A program made the translations under genes and the position numbers. A stretch of 34,164 bases of DNA from Methylobacterium radiotolerans JCM 2831 (GTDB lineage: Bacteria > Pseudomonadota > Alphaproteobacteria > Rhizobiales > Beijerinckiaceae), in the NCBI RefSeq assembly GCF_000019725.1, contig NC_010510.1:552001-586164 (forward strand), given 5' to 3'. This document shows positions 25,092 to 33,716 of the stretch, one piece after another. The notes below the pieces were generated by a model that saw only the letters and a list, made by a program, of their open reading frames with translations, was not told the origin of the DNA and did not search any database. The stretch's first letter is position 1. Each line of letters begins with the position of its first letter.

Positions 25092-26812
25092 GCAACCCTC
25101 GTGGGCGTCCGTCGCGTCAGGGCATTGAGCTTCGACAGAACGTCGTCGCGCGGACCGTGCAGCTGCACGCGCCCCTCCCCCAGGACCAGGATGCGATCGA
25201 CCGCCGCCAGGGCACTGGGCCGGTGGGCGATCACCACCACGATGCCGCCGCGGGCGCGCACGCCCTGCACGGCGGCCGACAGGGCGCGGTCGCCGTCGAC
25301 GTCGAGATTCGAGTTCGGCTCGTCGAGGACCACGAGGAAGGGATCGCCGTAGAGCGCCCGCGCGAGCGCGATCCGCTGCCGCTGACCGCCGGAGAGGCCC
25401 AGGCCGCCAGAACCGACGCGGGCATCGTAGCCGCCCGGCAGGCGGAGCACGACCTCGTGCACGCCGGCGGCCTGGGCGGCCGCGAGCAGGGCCTCGGGGT
25501 TGGGCTCGGGATCGAAGCGCGTGATGTTCTCGGCGATCGTGCCGTCGAACATCTCGATGTCCTGCGGCAGGTAGCCGACCGCGCGCCCGAGGGCATCGGA
25601 GTCCCACTGATCGATCGACGCGCCGTCGAGGCGGATCACGCCGCGACTCGGGCGCGCCAGCCCGACGAGGGCACGGGCGAAGGTGGACTTGCCGGAGCCG
25701 CTGGCCCCGATCACGCCGAGGGCGCTGCCGGGGGCGAGGGCGACGTTGACGTCGTGGAGCACCAGGGTGTCGGTTCCGGGCGCCGCGATCGACAGGGCCG
25801 TCACGCGGACGCTCTCCCGCGGCGCCGGGAGCGGCGTGAGGGCGGCGGGCTCCCGCCGGGGCAGGAACGCGACGAGGCGGCCCCAGGCCTGTCGGGCGCC
25901 CGAGAACGACTTCCAGTTGGCGATCGCCAGGTCGACCGGCGCGAGGGCGCGGGCGGACAGGATCGTGGCGGCCAGCATCACGCCGGCCGTCGCCTCCTCG
26001 CGCACCACCAGGAAGGCTCCCAGACCGAGGATGCTGGATTGCAGCACCGTGCGCAGCAGGCGTGCCGTCGTGCCGAAGCCGATGGCCAGATCGTTTCCGT
26101 ACGCCGCGACGTCGAGGTTCCGCCGGGCCCGGACCTGCCAGAGTTCCGCCATGCGGGACCGCATTCCGAGGGCCGAGAGCAGCGGTGCCGTCCGGTGCGC
26201 CATGTCGGTGAAGGACCGGCGCTCACCGGCCGTCCGGACGGCTTCCTGAGTGGAGGCGGACGAGGCCCAGTCCGTGAGGACCGTCAGCACGCACAGGAAC
26301 AGGGCGCCCCCGGCCACCGCCGCGCCGAGCCAGGGATGGAACAGGAAGCAGACCGCGACGTAGAGCGGCACCCAGGGCAGGTCGAAGAAGGCGCTGACCG
26401 CCATGCTCGACACGAAGCCGCGGACGGTATCGAGATCGCGCAGGGCCTGGGGTCCGTCGTCGCCGCGCGGCATCTCGGCGCCGCGGGCCAGCAGGGCCCG
26501 GAAGATCCGCGGCCCCAGGCGCTCGTCGACGAGGCGACCGAAGCGCGCCAGGATGCGGGCCCGGAAGATCTCGAAGATGCTCTGGATCACGAGCAGCATC
26601 AGCGTGATGCCGGCGAGACCGACGAGCGTCGCGATGCTCCGGCTCGGCAGCACCCGGTCGTAGACCTGCAGCATGAAGATCGGGGCCGTGAGCATCAGCA
26701 GGTTGATGAGACCGCTGATGATCATCACGGTGATCAGGCACGTGCGTCCGGCCCGAACCGCGGACCAGAACTCCCGGCGCCTCGCGACACGCAACACGCG
26801 TTCGTCGGTCAC
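25088..26812 (-). CDS. type I secretion ABC exporter (PrtD/PrsD type)
   Basis: A 574-residue half-transporter. The membrane domain is about 1-315, with MIISGLINLLMLTAPIFMLQ-type first helix and the type I landmarks VYDRVLPSRS and DLPWVPLY. The nucleotide-binding domain has Walker A GASGSGKST (369-377), signature LSGGQ (473-477), Walker B VVLDEP (494-499) and an H-loop in IAHRP. There is no N-terminal C39 peptidase or C39-like domain, which places it with PrtD/PrsD rather than HlyB or bacteriocin exporters. It follows the repeat-protein gene by 103 bases with a hairpin between, and overlaps the adaptor gene by four bases. Confidence 0.93.
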   Translation of the reverse strand: MTDERVLRVARRREFWSAVRAGRTCLITVMIISGLINLLMLTAPIFMLQVYDRVLPSRSIATLVGLAGITLMLLVIQSIFEIFRARILARFGRLVDERLGPRIFRALLARGAEMPRGDDGPQALRDLDTVRGFVSSMAVSAFFDLPWVPLYVAVCFLFHPWLGAAVAGGALFLCVLTVLTDWASSASTQEAVRTAGERRSFTDMAHRTAPLLSALGMRSRMAELWQVRARRNLDVAAYGNDLAIGFGTTARLLRTVLQSSILGLGAFLVVREEATAGVMLAATILSARALAPVDLAIANWKSFSGARQAWGRLVAFLPRREPAALTPLPAPRESVRVTALSIAAPGTDTLVLHDVNVALAPGSALGVIGASGSGKSTFARALVGLARPSRGVIRLDGASIDQWDSDALGRAVGYLPQDIEMFDGTIAENITRFDPEPNPEALLAAAQAAGVHEVVLRLPGGYDARVGSGGLGLSGGQRQRIALARALYGDPFLVVLDEPNSNLDVDGDRALSAAVQGVRARGGIVVVIAHRPSALAAVDRILVLGEGRVQLHGPRDDVLSKLNALTRRTPTRVA

Positions 26813-26883
26813 AGATCGATCCCTCGGCTTTGCAGGTCAGCGAAGCGGTTCAGGCCGACGCGACGCGGGCCGCGGCGTCGGGA

Positions 26884-26911
26884 CGGCCCCGCCGCGGAAG
26901 CGGCGGGGCCG
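26884..26911 (-). terminator. 12-bp hairpin between the repeat protein and exporter genes
   Basis: CGGCCCCGCCGC-GGAA-GCGGCGGGGCCG (top strand) is a perfect 12-bp stem. On the coding strand it begins four bases after the repeat-protein stop. With no T-run it could give partial termination or protect the upstream mRNA, so that the substrate is made in excess over the exporter. Confidence 0.65.
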
Positions 26912-26915
26912 GATC

Positions 26916-29525
26916 TCACAGGCCGAGCAGATGCAGGCCGCTCGTGGCCGTGTGGGGAGTCGGGTCCGCGTGCTGAACCTCGGCGTGGCCGCCGAGATCG
27001 ATCGTGGCGATGCTGAGATCGACGCTGACGCCCTCAGCGGCACCCGCCCCGGCCGGCGCGGCGGATGTCGCCGACACCGCGTCCACGAGGTGGCCGACGA
27101 GGGAGTCGGCGCCGCCGCCGGTCTGCGGCAGGTGGATGCTGTCGCTGCCGAGCAGGTTCGCCGTGGCCAAACTCGGCTGATCGGCACTCACCGCGATCGC
27201 GCTCACCTCGACGGCGTGCGCCGGATCGGCGGAGGGCGTGAGCACGGCGACGTCCGCGACCGGGGTCGCGGTGGTCGGCCCCGCCGACACATCGATCAAC
27301 GGGTGGGTCCCGGCTCCCGCCTCACCCGATGGGCCGCCGGTGAGATCGCCGAGCAGGCTCCCGACGGCGCCGCCCGCCGCACCGGCATCGTCCCCGCCCA
27401 GGACCGTGGTGACGGCCGCGACGACGCCGTCGACCGGAGTGCCGGTCTGGTGACCGTCCCCGCTGGCCGCAGGAAGGATCCCCGCGACCGAACCCAGCAC
27501 GCTGCCAGCCGCACCGGTCACGGATCCGACGTCGCTCGCCACCTGCGCGACCGCGTGTGCCCCGTCGCCGGCCAGCACCGCGCCCGGCAGGTTGACGACA
27601 TCGGTCACGAGATTGCTCGACTCGCCGAGTTCTCCCAAGCCGACCGCGGTTCCGAGATTGATCACGGCGTGGAGCGGGTCGTTCAGGGCCGGCACAGCGT
27701 GGCCGACCTGTTCCAGGCCGGCATGGACGCCGTCGATCAGCGTATTGGCGACATCCCCGACCGGCTGCAGCGGCGCGTCCGTCCCGAGGAGCGCGCCGGT
27801 CACGCCGGAGCCCGTGCCGCCGTTCAGGCCGCCCAGGAGACCATCGACGGCACCGGTACCCTGGCCACCCGTGAGGCCGCCGAGCGCGGAGGTGACCGGT
27901 GCCAGGAGGCCACCGCCCGGCAGGCCGGCTCCGAGACCGCCGCCGGCCGTGTCGAGGAGACCAGTCGCCGAGCCGACAACGCCGCCCAGCGCGTCCGCCA
28001 CGTGCCCGAGATCGTCGGCGACCTGAGCCACGCCGCCCAACCCGTTTCCGGTCAGGATCGCGCCGGGCAGGTTGATGGTGTCGGTGAGCAGATTGTGGGT
28101 GTCGCCGAGTTCACCCAACCCGACCGTGTTGCCCAGCGCGATCACCGCATGGAGCGGGTCGTTGAGGATCGGCACATCGTGTCCGACCTGCTCCAGCGTC
28201 GCGTGAACGGCGTCGATCACGGTGTTGGCGACATTGCCCACCGGCTGCAGCGGTGCGTTCGACCCGAGCAGAGCCCCGGTTCCGTCCAGAGCGCCGCCGG
28301 TCACGCCGCCGAGCAGGCCGTCGACCGCGGCGGTGACGGGGGCGAGGAGACTCCCCGTGCCCGGCGCTCCCGCACCACCCAGGTCGCCGACGATGCCGGT
28401 GACGCCGCCGAGCAGGCCGCCGGCAGCGCCGGCCACCGCGCCGACATCGCCGAGGATAGGGGACAGCGCCCCGAGTCCCTGACCGCCCAGGAGGGCACCG
28501 GGCAGGGCCGCGGCGTCGGTCAGCAGGTTTCCGGCCTCGCCCAGATGGCCGAGGCCGAGGGTCTCGCCGAGATTGGTCAGGCCGTGGACGGCCCCGTTCA
28601 GCAGCGGGATCTCGTGCCCGAGGTTCTCGAGGGTCATGTGGACGTCGAGGACGGCGGTGTTCGCGAGGTTCGTGACCGGGGCAAGAAGGCCGCCCGGCGC
28701 GAGCAGGCCACCGGCGGTCGCGGTGCCCGTGACGGCGGTGATCAGCGTGTCGGTCGCTCCGAGAACGGGACCGAGATCCGTGAGGACCGGACTGGCCGAG
28801 GCGAGGCCGCCGCCACTCAGAATCGACCCCGGCACGGCGAGCGTGTCCGTCAGGAGATTGCCTGCCGCGCCGATGTGACCGAGGCCGACCGTCTCGCCGA
28901 GGCCGGTGAGGGCGTGAATCGGCGCGTTGAGCACCGGGATCTGGTGGCCGGCATCCTCGAGCGTCGTGTGCAGGTCGAGGACGGCTTGGTTTAGGATCCC
29001 CGTCACCGGCGCCAGCGTGCCGCCGGAGCCGACGAGGCCGTTGCCGGCCACGGGCAGTGCCGTGACGGTATTCAGCAAGGTTCCGGCAGCCTCGGCGGCT
29101 TGGCCGGCATCGCTCAGCACCGGAACGACGGCGCCGGTCTCGGTCGGGTTGGCGACGGCGCCGGACAGATCCGTGATCAGGTTGCCGCGCTCGCCGATAT
29201 GACCGAGCCCGATCGTCTCGCCGAGATGGGTCAGCCCGTGGAGCGGACCGTTCAGCGCTGCGATCTGATGACCCGTGTCCTCGAGTTGGGCATGCGTGTC
29301 GAGGACGATCCGGTTGGCGGTGTCCGTCAGCGCGTCGGGGAGCAGCGACCCACCCTCGTCCGCGGCGCCGACATCGACGGCACTCTCGACGAGGGAGGCA
29401 ATCGGGCCGAGGCTCGTCAGCTGCCCGGTCGAGAGTGCGGTGGAGGACAACAGTGCGCTCGACCCGACGAGCCATTCGAGCGAGCGTGACGACGGGTTGA
29501 GCGCGGCGAGCGAGGACGACGTCAT
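26916..29525 (-). CDS. large module-repeat protein, putative type I secretion substrate
   Basis: An 869-residue protein very rich in Gly, Ala, Leu and Val, with no signal peptide and almost no Cys. Five imperfect copies of a roughly 60-70-residue module (starting near residues 65, 173, 281, 426 and 586) are separated by variable Gly/Ala-rich linkers. Each contains an 'NTxxDxVHxxLE' helix, a GH(x)IP/VP turn, LNxPLHA, LGxTVGLG and NLLTD. The C-terminal 120 residues are different and end SIATIDLGGHAEVQ...LHLLGL, a likely uncleaved export signal. No RTX GGxGxD nonapeptides are seen. The start is ATG 29525, with GGAGGTG just upstream (a GTG two codons earlier overlaps that site). Being first in the operon with exporter and adaptor suggests it is their substrate, perhaps a matrix or adhesion protein. 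No named family is recognised. Confidence 0.85.
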   Translation of the reverse strand: MTSSSLAALNPSSRSLEWLVGSSALLSSTALSTGQLTSLGPIASLVESAVDVGAADEGGSLLPDALTDTANRIVLDTHAQLEDTGHQIAALNGPLHGLTHLGETIGLGHIGERGNLITDLSGAVANPTETGAVVPVLSDAGQAAEAAGTLLNTVTALPVAGNGLVGSGGTLAPVTGILNQAVLDLHTTLEDAGHQIPVLNAPIHALTGLGETVGLGHIGAAGNLLTDTLAVPGSILSGGGLASASPVLTDLGPVLGATDTLITAVTGTATAGGLLAPGGLLAPVTNLANTAVLDVHMTLENLGHEIPLLNGAVHGLTNLGETLGLGHLGEAGNLLTDAAALPGALLGGQGLGALSPILGDVGAVAGAAGGLLGGVTGIVGDLGGAGAPGTGSLLAPVTAAVDGLLGGVTGGALDGTGALLGSNAPLQPVGNVANTVIDAVHATLEQVGHDVPILNDPLHAVIALGNTVGLGELGDTHNLLTDTINLPGAILTGNGLGGVAQVADDLGHVADALGGVVGSATGLLDTAGGGLGAGLPGGGLLAPVTSALGGLTGGQGTGAVDGLLGGLNGGTGSGVTGALLGTDAPLQPVGDVANTLIDGVHAGLEQVGHAVPALNDPLHAVINLGTAVGLGELGESSNLVTDVVNLPGAVLAGDGAHAVAQVASDVGSVTGAAGSVLGSVAGILPAASGDGHQTGTPVDGVVAAVTTVLGGDDAGAAGGAVGSLLGDLTGGPSGEAGAGTHPLIDVSAGPTTATPVADVAVLTPSADPAHAVEVSAIAVSADQPSLATANLLGSDSIHLPQTGGGADSLVGHLVDAVSATSAAPAGAGAAEGVSVDLSIATIDLGGHAEVQHADPTPHTATSGLHLLGL
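27552..29333 (-). repeat. five-copy protein-coding repeat within the large secreted protein
   Basis: Modules lie at about 29333-29157, 29009-28803, 28685-28479, 28250-28032 and 27770-27552. The conserved GH pair recurs at intervals of 108, 110, 145 and 160 residues. Modules 4 and 5 are most alike (both contain APLQPVG before and LNDPLHAVI within), as are modules 2 and 3. This suggests stepwise duplication, with linkers growing in the later copies. Confidence 0.85.
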
Positions 29526-30031
29526 GAGCACCTCCGGTTTTGATGCGTAACCGGCAGTACAATTTTGGGTTGCAAAAGCGCGCGTCCGTAGTGATTACCG
29601 AGCCGCGGACCTCCCGTTGCTGCGCGCTGCCTTTCGGAAGGCCGATGGACGGAGCGGGCCGACCCTCTCGACTTTCGGCCTCAGCCCGAGACTGTCCGCC
29701 TCCTCAACGAAGCCTTTGGCTCCTGCGAGCCGTCTCCGAAGCGATCTGATACTGGAGAAAGGCCGGGTCATATGCGCGCTCGGTTCACCGGGCAGGACGC
29801 CTGTCGCCCTGAGGTCCGAGCCGGCGCCTCATCCAACGCAGAGTATCGCCGCACGGAACCCGCGCGCCGTCGCTCCGCGCGCAGCGACAGCGGCACCCCG
29901 CGTGCCGTGCCGTCCCCGAAATCGTGCGCGCCATCACGGCTGGAACCGGCCCACGGTTCCCGTATTACAGCTTATGATTGTACAATTCGGTACGACCGCT
30001 CCGGTGCGTGCGGCGACTGTGCAGGTGACCC
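29526..30031. promoter_or_regulatory. divergent regulatory region between secretion operon and GH16 gene
   Basis: 506 bases between two divergent genes, with no convincing ORF. The octamer GTACAATT occurs at 29557-29564, 32 bases before the repeat-protein start, and again at 29980-29987 inside the palindrome ATTGTACAAT (29977-29986), 45 bases before the GH16 start. A second perfect inverted repeat, GGAACCG-GCCCA-CGGTTCC, lies at 29942-29960. These are candidate shared regulatory sites. Confidence 0.45.
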
Positions 30032-31315
30032 GTGGGTATCGATCCGAGCAATCTCGCCCAGACAGCGACCCTCACGTACAGCGAGGACTTCGACAGGCTG
30101 ACGCTCTGGGACGGCACCGTGGGTCTCGACACGTCCGGCGGTCCGCAATGGAGCATCCACGTCACGTCGACCGGAACGCTCCCCTTCAATCAAGAGCAGC
30201 AATGGTATGTCCGCGCCGATCAGCCCGCCGGCAGCGCGCTCGCGAGCCCGTTCAGCGTTCACGACGGCATCCTCAGCATCACCGCCGCGCCGTCCGACCC
30301 GTCTCGACTCCAGGAGTTGGGGGGGCAGCCCTACACCTCGGGGATGATCAATACCTCCCACAGTTTCAGCCAGACCTACGGCTACTTCGAGATGCGGGCC
30401 GAGCTACCCGCCGGTCAGGGCTTCTGGCCCGCCTTCTGGTTGCTCCCGGAGGACGGTTCCTGGCCGCCCGAGATCGACGTGATGGAGATGCTCGGCCACG
30501 ATCCCGGCACGCTCTACACCACGGTGCACAGCCTGGCGCCCGGCCAGACCCCCGGCAACCACACCGTGAGCCAGGGTATCTCCGCCGTCGCCGACATGAG
30601 CGGCGGCTACCACACGTACGGCGTCGATTGGCAGCCGGACACGCTGACCTTCTACTTCGACGGACAGGAGATCTACCGGACACCGACGCCGGCCGGTCTG
30701 GACAAGCCCATGTACATGATCGCGAACCTGGCCGTCGGCGGCTCGTGGCCGGGCGACGCCGACGCGACGACGCCGTTTCCCGCGCAGATGAACATCGACT
30801 ACATGCGCGCCTATCAGGCTAATCCGGGCGCCCCCGCGGCGCTGGAGCCGGTGTTCCACTTCTATGACGCGGCCACCGGGCAGCATTTCTACACGGCGAG
30901 CGCGGCAGAACGCGCGCATCTGGAGAGCACCCAGTCGGGTTATGCCTATCAGGGCGTCGGCTGGGCCGCCCCGGTGTCGTCGTCGGCCACCGACGACGTC
31001 TTTCGATTCACCAACCCGACGACCGGCGACCACTTCTACACGACCAGCACCGCGGAGCGCGACGGGCTTCTCTCGGACGGCTCCGGCTACCACTATGACG
31101 GCGTTGCGTTCGACGCCTACGCGAGTTCGACTGCCGCCGGACCGGGCGCGTTGAACATCGAGCGGTTCGTCAACACCGAGAGCGGGCGCCACTATTACGC
31201 TTCCAGCGCCGACGAGATCAGCTACATCGAGCAAGGTCACGCCGGAAGCGGCTGGATCGATGAGGGCCATGCCTTCACGCTGCATGCTCCGACGACGAGC
31301 ATGTTCGGCATGTGA
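30032..31315 (+). CDS. GH16 family glycanase with DUF5648-like C-terminal domain
   Basis: A 427-residue protein. Residues about 15-265 are a GH16 beta-jelly-roll glycanase with the catalytic motif EIDVME (nucleophile Glu147, Asp149, acid/base Glu152) and aromatic substrate-cleft residues (GFWPAFWLLP, YHTYGVDW). Residues about 271-415 hold three repeats of the type G(Q/D/R)H(F/Y)Y followed by Thr/Ser and AE (GQHFYTASAAE, GDHFYTTSTAE, GRHYYASSADE), matching DUF5648. There is no signal peptide; the related rhizobial ExsH/EglC-type glycanases leave through a PrsD/PrsE type I system. A like system is encoded divergently, so export by it is inferred. Likely target: beta-1,3/1,4-linked exopolysaccharide. 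GTG 30032 has AGGTG upstream. Confidence 0.88.
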   Translation: MGIDPSNLAQTATLTYSEDFDRLTLWDGTVGLDTSGGPQWSIHVTSTGTLPFNQEQQWYVRADQPAGSALASPFSVHDGILSITAAPSDPSRLQELGGQPYTSGMINTSHSFSQTYGYFEMRAELPAGQGFWPAFWLLPEDGSWPPEIDVMEMLGHDPGTLYTTVHSLAPGQTPGNHTVSQGISAVADMSGGYHTYGVDWQPDTLTFYFDGQEIYRTPTPAGLDKPMYMIANLAVGGSWPGDADATTPFPAQMNIDYMRAYQANPGAPAALEPVFHFYDAATGQHFYTASAAERAHLESTQSGYAYQGVGWAAPVSSSATDDVFRFTNPTTGDHFYTTSTAERDGLLSDGSGYHYDGVAFDAYASSTAAGPGALNIERFVNTESGRHYYASSADEISYIEQGHAGSGWIDEGHAFTLHAPTTSMFGM

Positions 31316-31651
31316 CGATCGATCCCCGACGCTCGACGGGTTCAGAACGCAGGCTCGGACAACGCGGGATCGCGTTCGGGCCGCGAATCGCGCTCGGCCT
31401 CGTCAGCCAGGGGTTCCCATCACCGCGGCGCATCGGTCACGGTGGCGCCGGAAGCCGCAACGGCGCCGGTTCTCGGGACGAGAGCCGCCCGGGGGATGGC
31501 CGCTCTCGGAGATTGCAAAAGGCCTCCGGAGCGGGTGGTATGGGCGCGAGGCCGAGCCGCGCCACGTGATGCGGCGAGACGGCCGACGCGGCTGGCACCA
31601 CGCCCGGACAGCGCCTCGTGCGCCCGCGTAGACCGCCGCGCAGGACCCCGC
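31316..31651. other. 336-base region without a recognisable gene
   Basis: The frame of the downstream membrane-protein gene is open back to 31442, but the extension is Arg/Pro/Ala-rich and lacks homology. Nothing else is supported. Confidence 0.45.
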
Positions 31652-32707
31652 GTGAACCCGGACGAGAGCCACGACGAGGATGAGGGCGACGATTGGCGCT
31701 CCGTCAGCACGCGCCGCCCCGACCCGAGAAGCCTCAGCCTCGCCCAGAGCCGCGCGCGCGAACCCGGGCGCGGTCGAACCGCAGATGATCCTGCCCAAAT
31801 CCCGGCTGTGGGATGGAAGGACGTCCTCTTCAGGGTCGTGTACTCGTTCCCGCGCGATCGCGTGCTCGCCACGGCCGGCGGCGTCGCCTTCTTCGCGCTG
31901 TTGGCGACTTTCCCGGCCCTCGCGACCATCGTGTCGGTCTACAGTCTGTTTGCCGACCCGCACGCCATCAGCCAGCACGTGAGCCTCCTCGCGGGCGTGC
32001 TGCCGAGCGGCGTCCTCGACCTCCTGTCCGACCAGCTGATACGCGTTGCCCAGCAGAGCACCGGTGCGCTCAGCACAGCCTCGCTGGTGAGCGTCTTGAT
32101 CGCCTTCTGGAGCGCGAATTCGGGGGTGAGCGCCCTCTTCGACGCGCTCAACGTGATCTACCGGGAGCGCGAGAAGCGTTCGCTGATGCGCTTCTACGCC
32201 ACCACCTTCCTGTTCACGCTCAGCGGCATCCTGTTCGCCCTGACAGCCACCAGCTTGGTCGTCGTCCTTCCGATCGCGCTCAACCAGCTCGGTCTGGGCG
32301 CCCTGACGGACGCTCTGCTGCGTCTGGTGCGCTGGCCGGGACTGCTCATCCTCGTGAGCCTGGGCCTGGCCGTGACGTATCGGTACGGACCCGGTCGGCG
32401 CGACGCCAAGTGGCGTTGGGTGAGTTGGGGCGGCGCCGCCGCGGCCGTCTCCTGGGTCTGCGCCTCGGTCTCGTTCTCGTGGTACGTGGCCAGCTTCGAC
32501 AGCTACAACAGGATCTACGGCTCGCTCGGCGCGGGCATCGGATTCATGACGTGGATCTGGTTCTCGGTCGTGATCGTGCTTCTCGGGGCCAAGTTGAACG
32601 CCGAGATCGAACGTCAGACCGCGCGCGACAGCACGACCGGGCCGCCGAAGCCGCTCGGGTCCCGCGAGGCCCATGCGGCCGATACCGTTGGCCCGCCAGA
32701 GGGCTGA
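31652..32707 (+). CDS. YihY/BrkB family inner-membrane protein
   Basis: A 351-residue protein of the YihY/virulence factor BrkB family. A charged N-terminus of about 55 residues is followed by the family core with about six membrane helices: RVLATAGGVAFFALLATFPA, FWSANSGVSALFDALNVIY, the TLSGILFALTATSLVVVLP helix, PGLLILVSLGLAVTYRYGPG and the family-typical YNRIYGSLGAGIGFMTWIW. The function of these proteins is unsettled; BrkB is not an RNase despite older names. GTG 31652 is taken as the start because AGGA lies upstream and the earlier sequence has no homology. It is not obviously in an operon. Confidence 0.87.
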   Translation: MNPDESHDEDEGDDWRSVSTRRPDPRSLSLAQSRAREPGRGRTADDPAQIPAVGWKDVLFRVVYSFPRDRVLATAGGVAFFALLATFPALATIVSVYSLFADPHAISQHVSLLAGVLPSGVLDLLSDQLIRVAQQSTGALSTASLVSVLIAFWSANSGVSALFDALNVIYREREKRSLMRFYATTFLFTLSGILFALTATSLVVVLPIALNQLGLGALTDALLRLVRWPGLLILVSLGLAVTYRYGPGRRDAKWRWVSWGGAAAAVSWVCASVSFSWYVASFDSYNRIYGSLGAGIGFMTWIWFSVVIVLLGAKLNAEIERQTARDSTTGPPKPLGSREAHAADTVGPPEG

Positions 32708-32800
32708 ACGCGGGTCGGTGAGGCAACGGGATCGCGGCCTGGACGCGAAGCCGCTGCGCCGGCCGGCCGAGAGCGGAACGGCCGCTCCCTTTCTCGCTGC

Positions 32801-33200
32801 TCAGGACAGAGACGGGAGCGGGCCGGTGAGGTCGGGCCGCTCCTCGATCGTCCAGACGGCGTCGAGGATACGGCGAACCGCGCGCGTGCCGAGACGCTCA
32901 CCGGCATCCATGCGAACCTCGCGCTCGACGGCGTCCCGGGTCATCGGCCGTGCCACGAAGCCCAGGCCATCGTCGGCCTGACGGACGATCTCGCGCCCGT
33001 CCGCCAGTGCGGCGGTCACGCGGTTCGGCACCGTTCCGGCTGCGTGGTCGTCAGGGCGGCCTCCTCGGCCGCGGTGACCCGGTCGATGAGCGCCAGCGGG
33101 GATGGGTCGCGGAGTCGGTCCTGGGCGTAGCTGGCGCTGGGAATGGCGACGTCGAGCATCGCCCGCGCGGATAAAGGGCTGGCCGTGATCGGCCGTGCCC
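32801..33200 (-). pseudogene. MmgE/PrpD family C-terminal remnant, frameshifted
   Basis: On the - strand one frame gives ITASPLSARAMLDVAIPSAS, then DRLRDPSPLALIDRVTAAEE up to PERC and a stop. A different frame resumes with PNRVTAALADGREIVRQADD and RPMTRDAVEREV through to a normal-looking end. Together they read as the C-terminal third of an MmgE/PrpD (2-methylcitrate dehydratase-like) protein. A one-base deletion near 33038 explains the break. The N-terminal two thirds are missing, so the gene is dead. Confidence 0.65.
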
Positions 33201-33466
33201 CTTGTCGTGGGGTGCCACTTCTCGTGAAGCGGCCGGCGGTGACGTAGCCGCGATGCGTCGCTGCCGGGTCGGGCAGGTCCCGACACGGCTTACGGGATCT
33301 CGGCCCGTCGGGCGGGGAGCCCGCCTCCTCGCGTCGGCAGCCCCCTCACCCCGTCCTCGCGCGCATGATCGTCGGGCCGAGCACCGGCGACCGCCGCTCC
33401 TAATCCCGGCGCGCACATGCAGGCGCCGCATGCCTGGCGTGAGGAATGTGGCATACCAATGCGCAG

Positions 33467-33500
33467 TGTGCGGTGCGATATCACCTTCACGCACCGCACA
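33467..33500 (+). promoter_or_regulatory. 11-bp hairpin abutting a ribosome binding site
   Basis: TGTGCGGTGCG, a 12-base loop, then CGCACCGCACA: a perfect inverted repeat ending three bases before the AGGA (33503-33506) that precedes the 45-residue ORF. It could be a 5' leader hairpin that controls translation or mRNA stability, or an operator. Confidence 0.55.
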
Positions 33501-33514
33501 ACAGGACGCCGCCG

Positions 33515-33652
33515 ATGACCCTCTTCGCCGCTCTCGCGCTTCTCCCCTTCGCCGCCATCGCCAACTTCGCGCTCGTGGTGGCGCTGGCCAATCAGTTCGA
33601 CAACGACCGGCCGGCCGCGGGCTTCCCCGGCGCGGTCCCGACCCTCGCCTGA
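33515..33652 (+). CDS. 45-residue membrane peptide
   Basis: A small protein starting MTLFAALALLPFAAIANFAL and continuing VVALANQFDNDRPAAGFPG. One strongly hydrophobic helix (about residues 2-27) is followed by a short polar tail, so a single-pass membrane peptide is likely; a signal peptide is less likely because no good cleavage site follows. ATG 33515 is preceded by AGGA at eight bases and by a perfect hairpin. A long hairpin follows about 65 bases after the stop. No family is recognised. Confidence 0.5.
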   Translation: MTLFAALALLPFAAIANFALVVALANQFDNDRPAAGFPGAVPTLA

Positions 33653-33716
33653 GCTGCGTCCAGCCCGCCTCACGCGGGTGAGATCTAGCCTCCCCCGGAA
33701 CCTGGTCCGGGCGTCA

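Noticed and set aside
24048..29489. Long + strand ORFs opposite the secretion operon
   Set aside because: Rich in Asp/Gly/Arg/His and without domains; they mirror the strong codon bias of the - strand genes.
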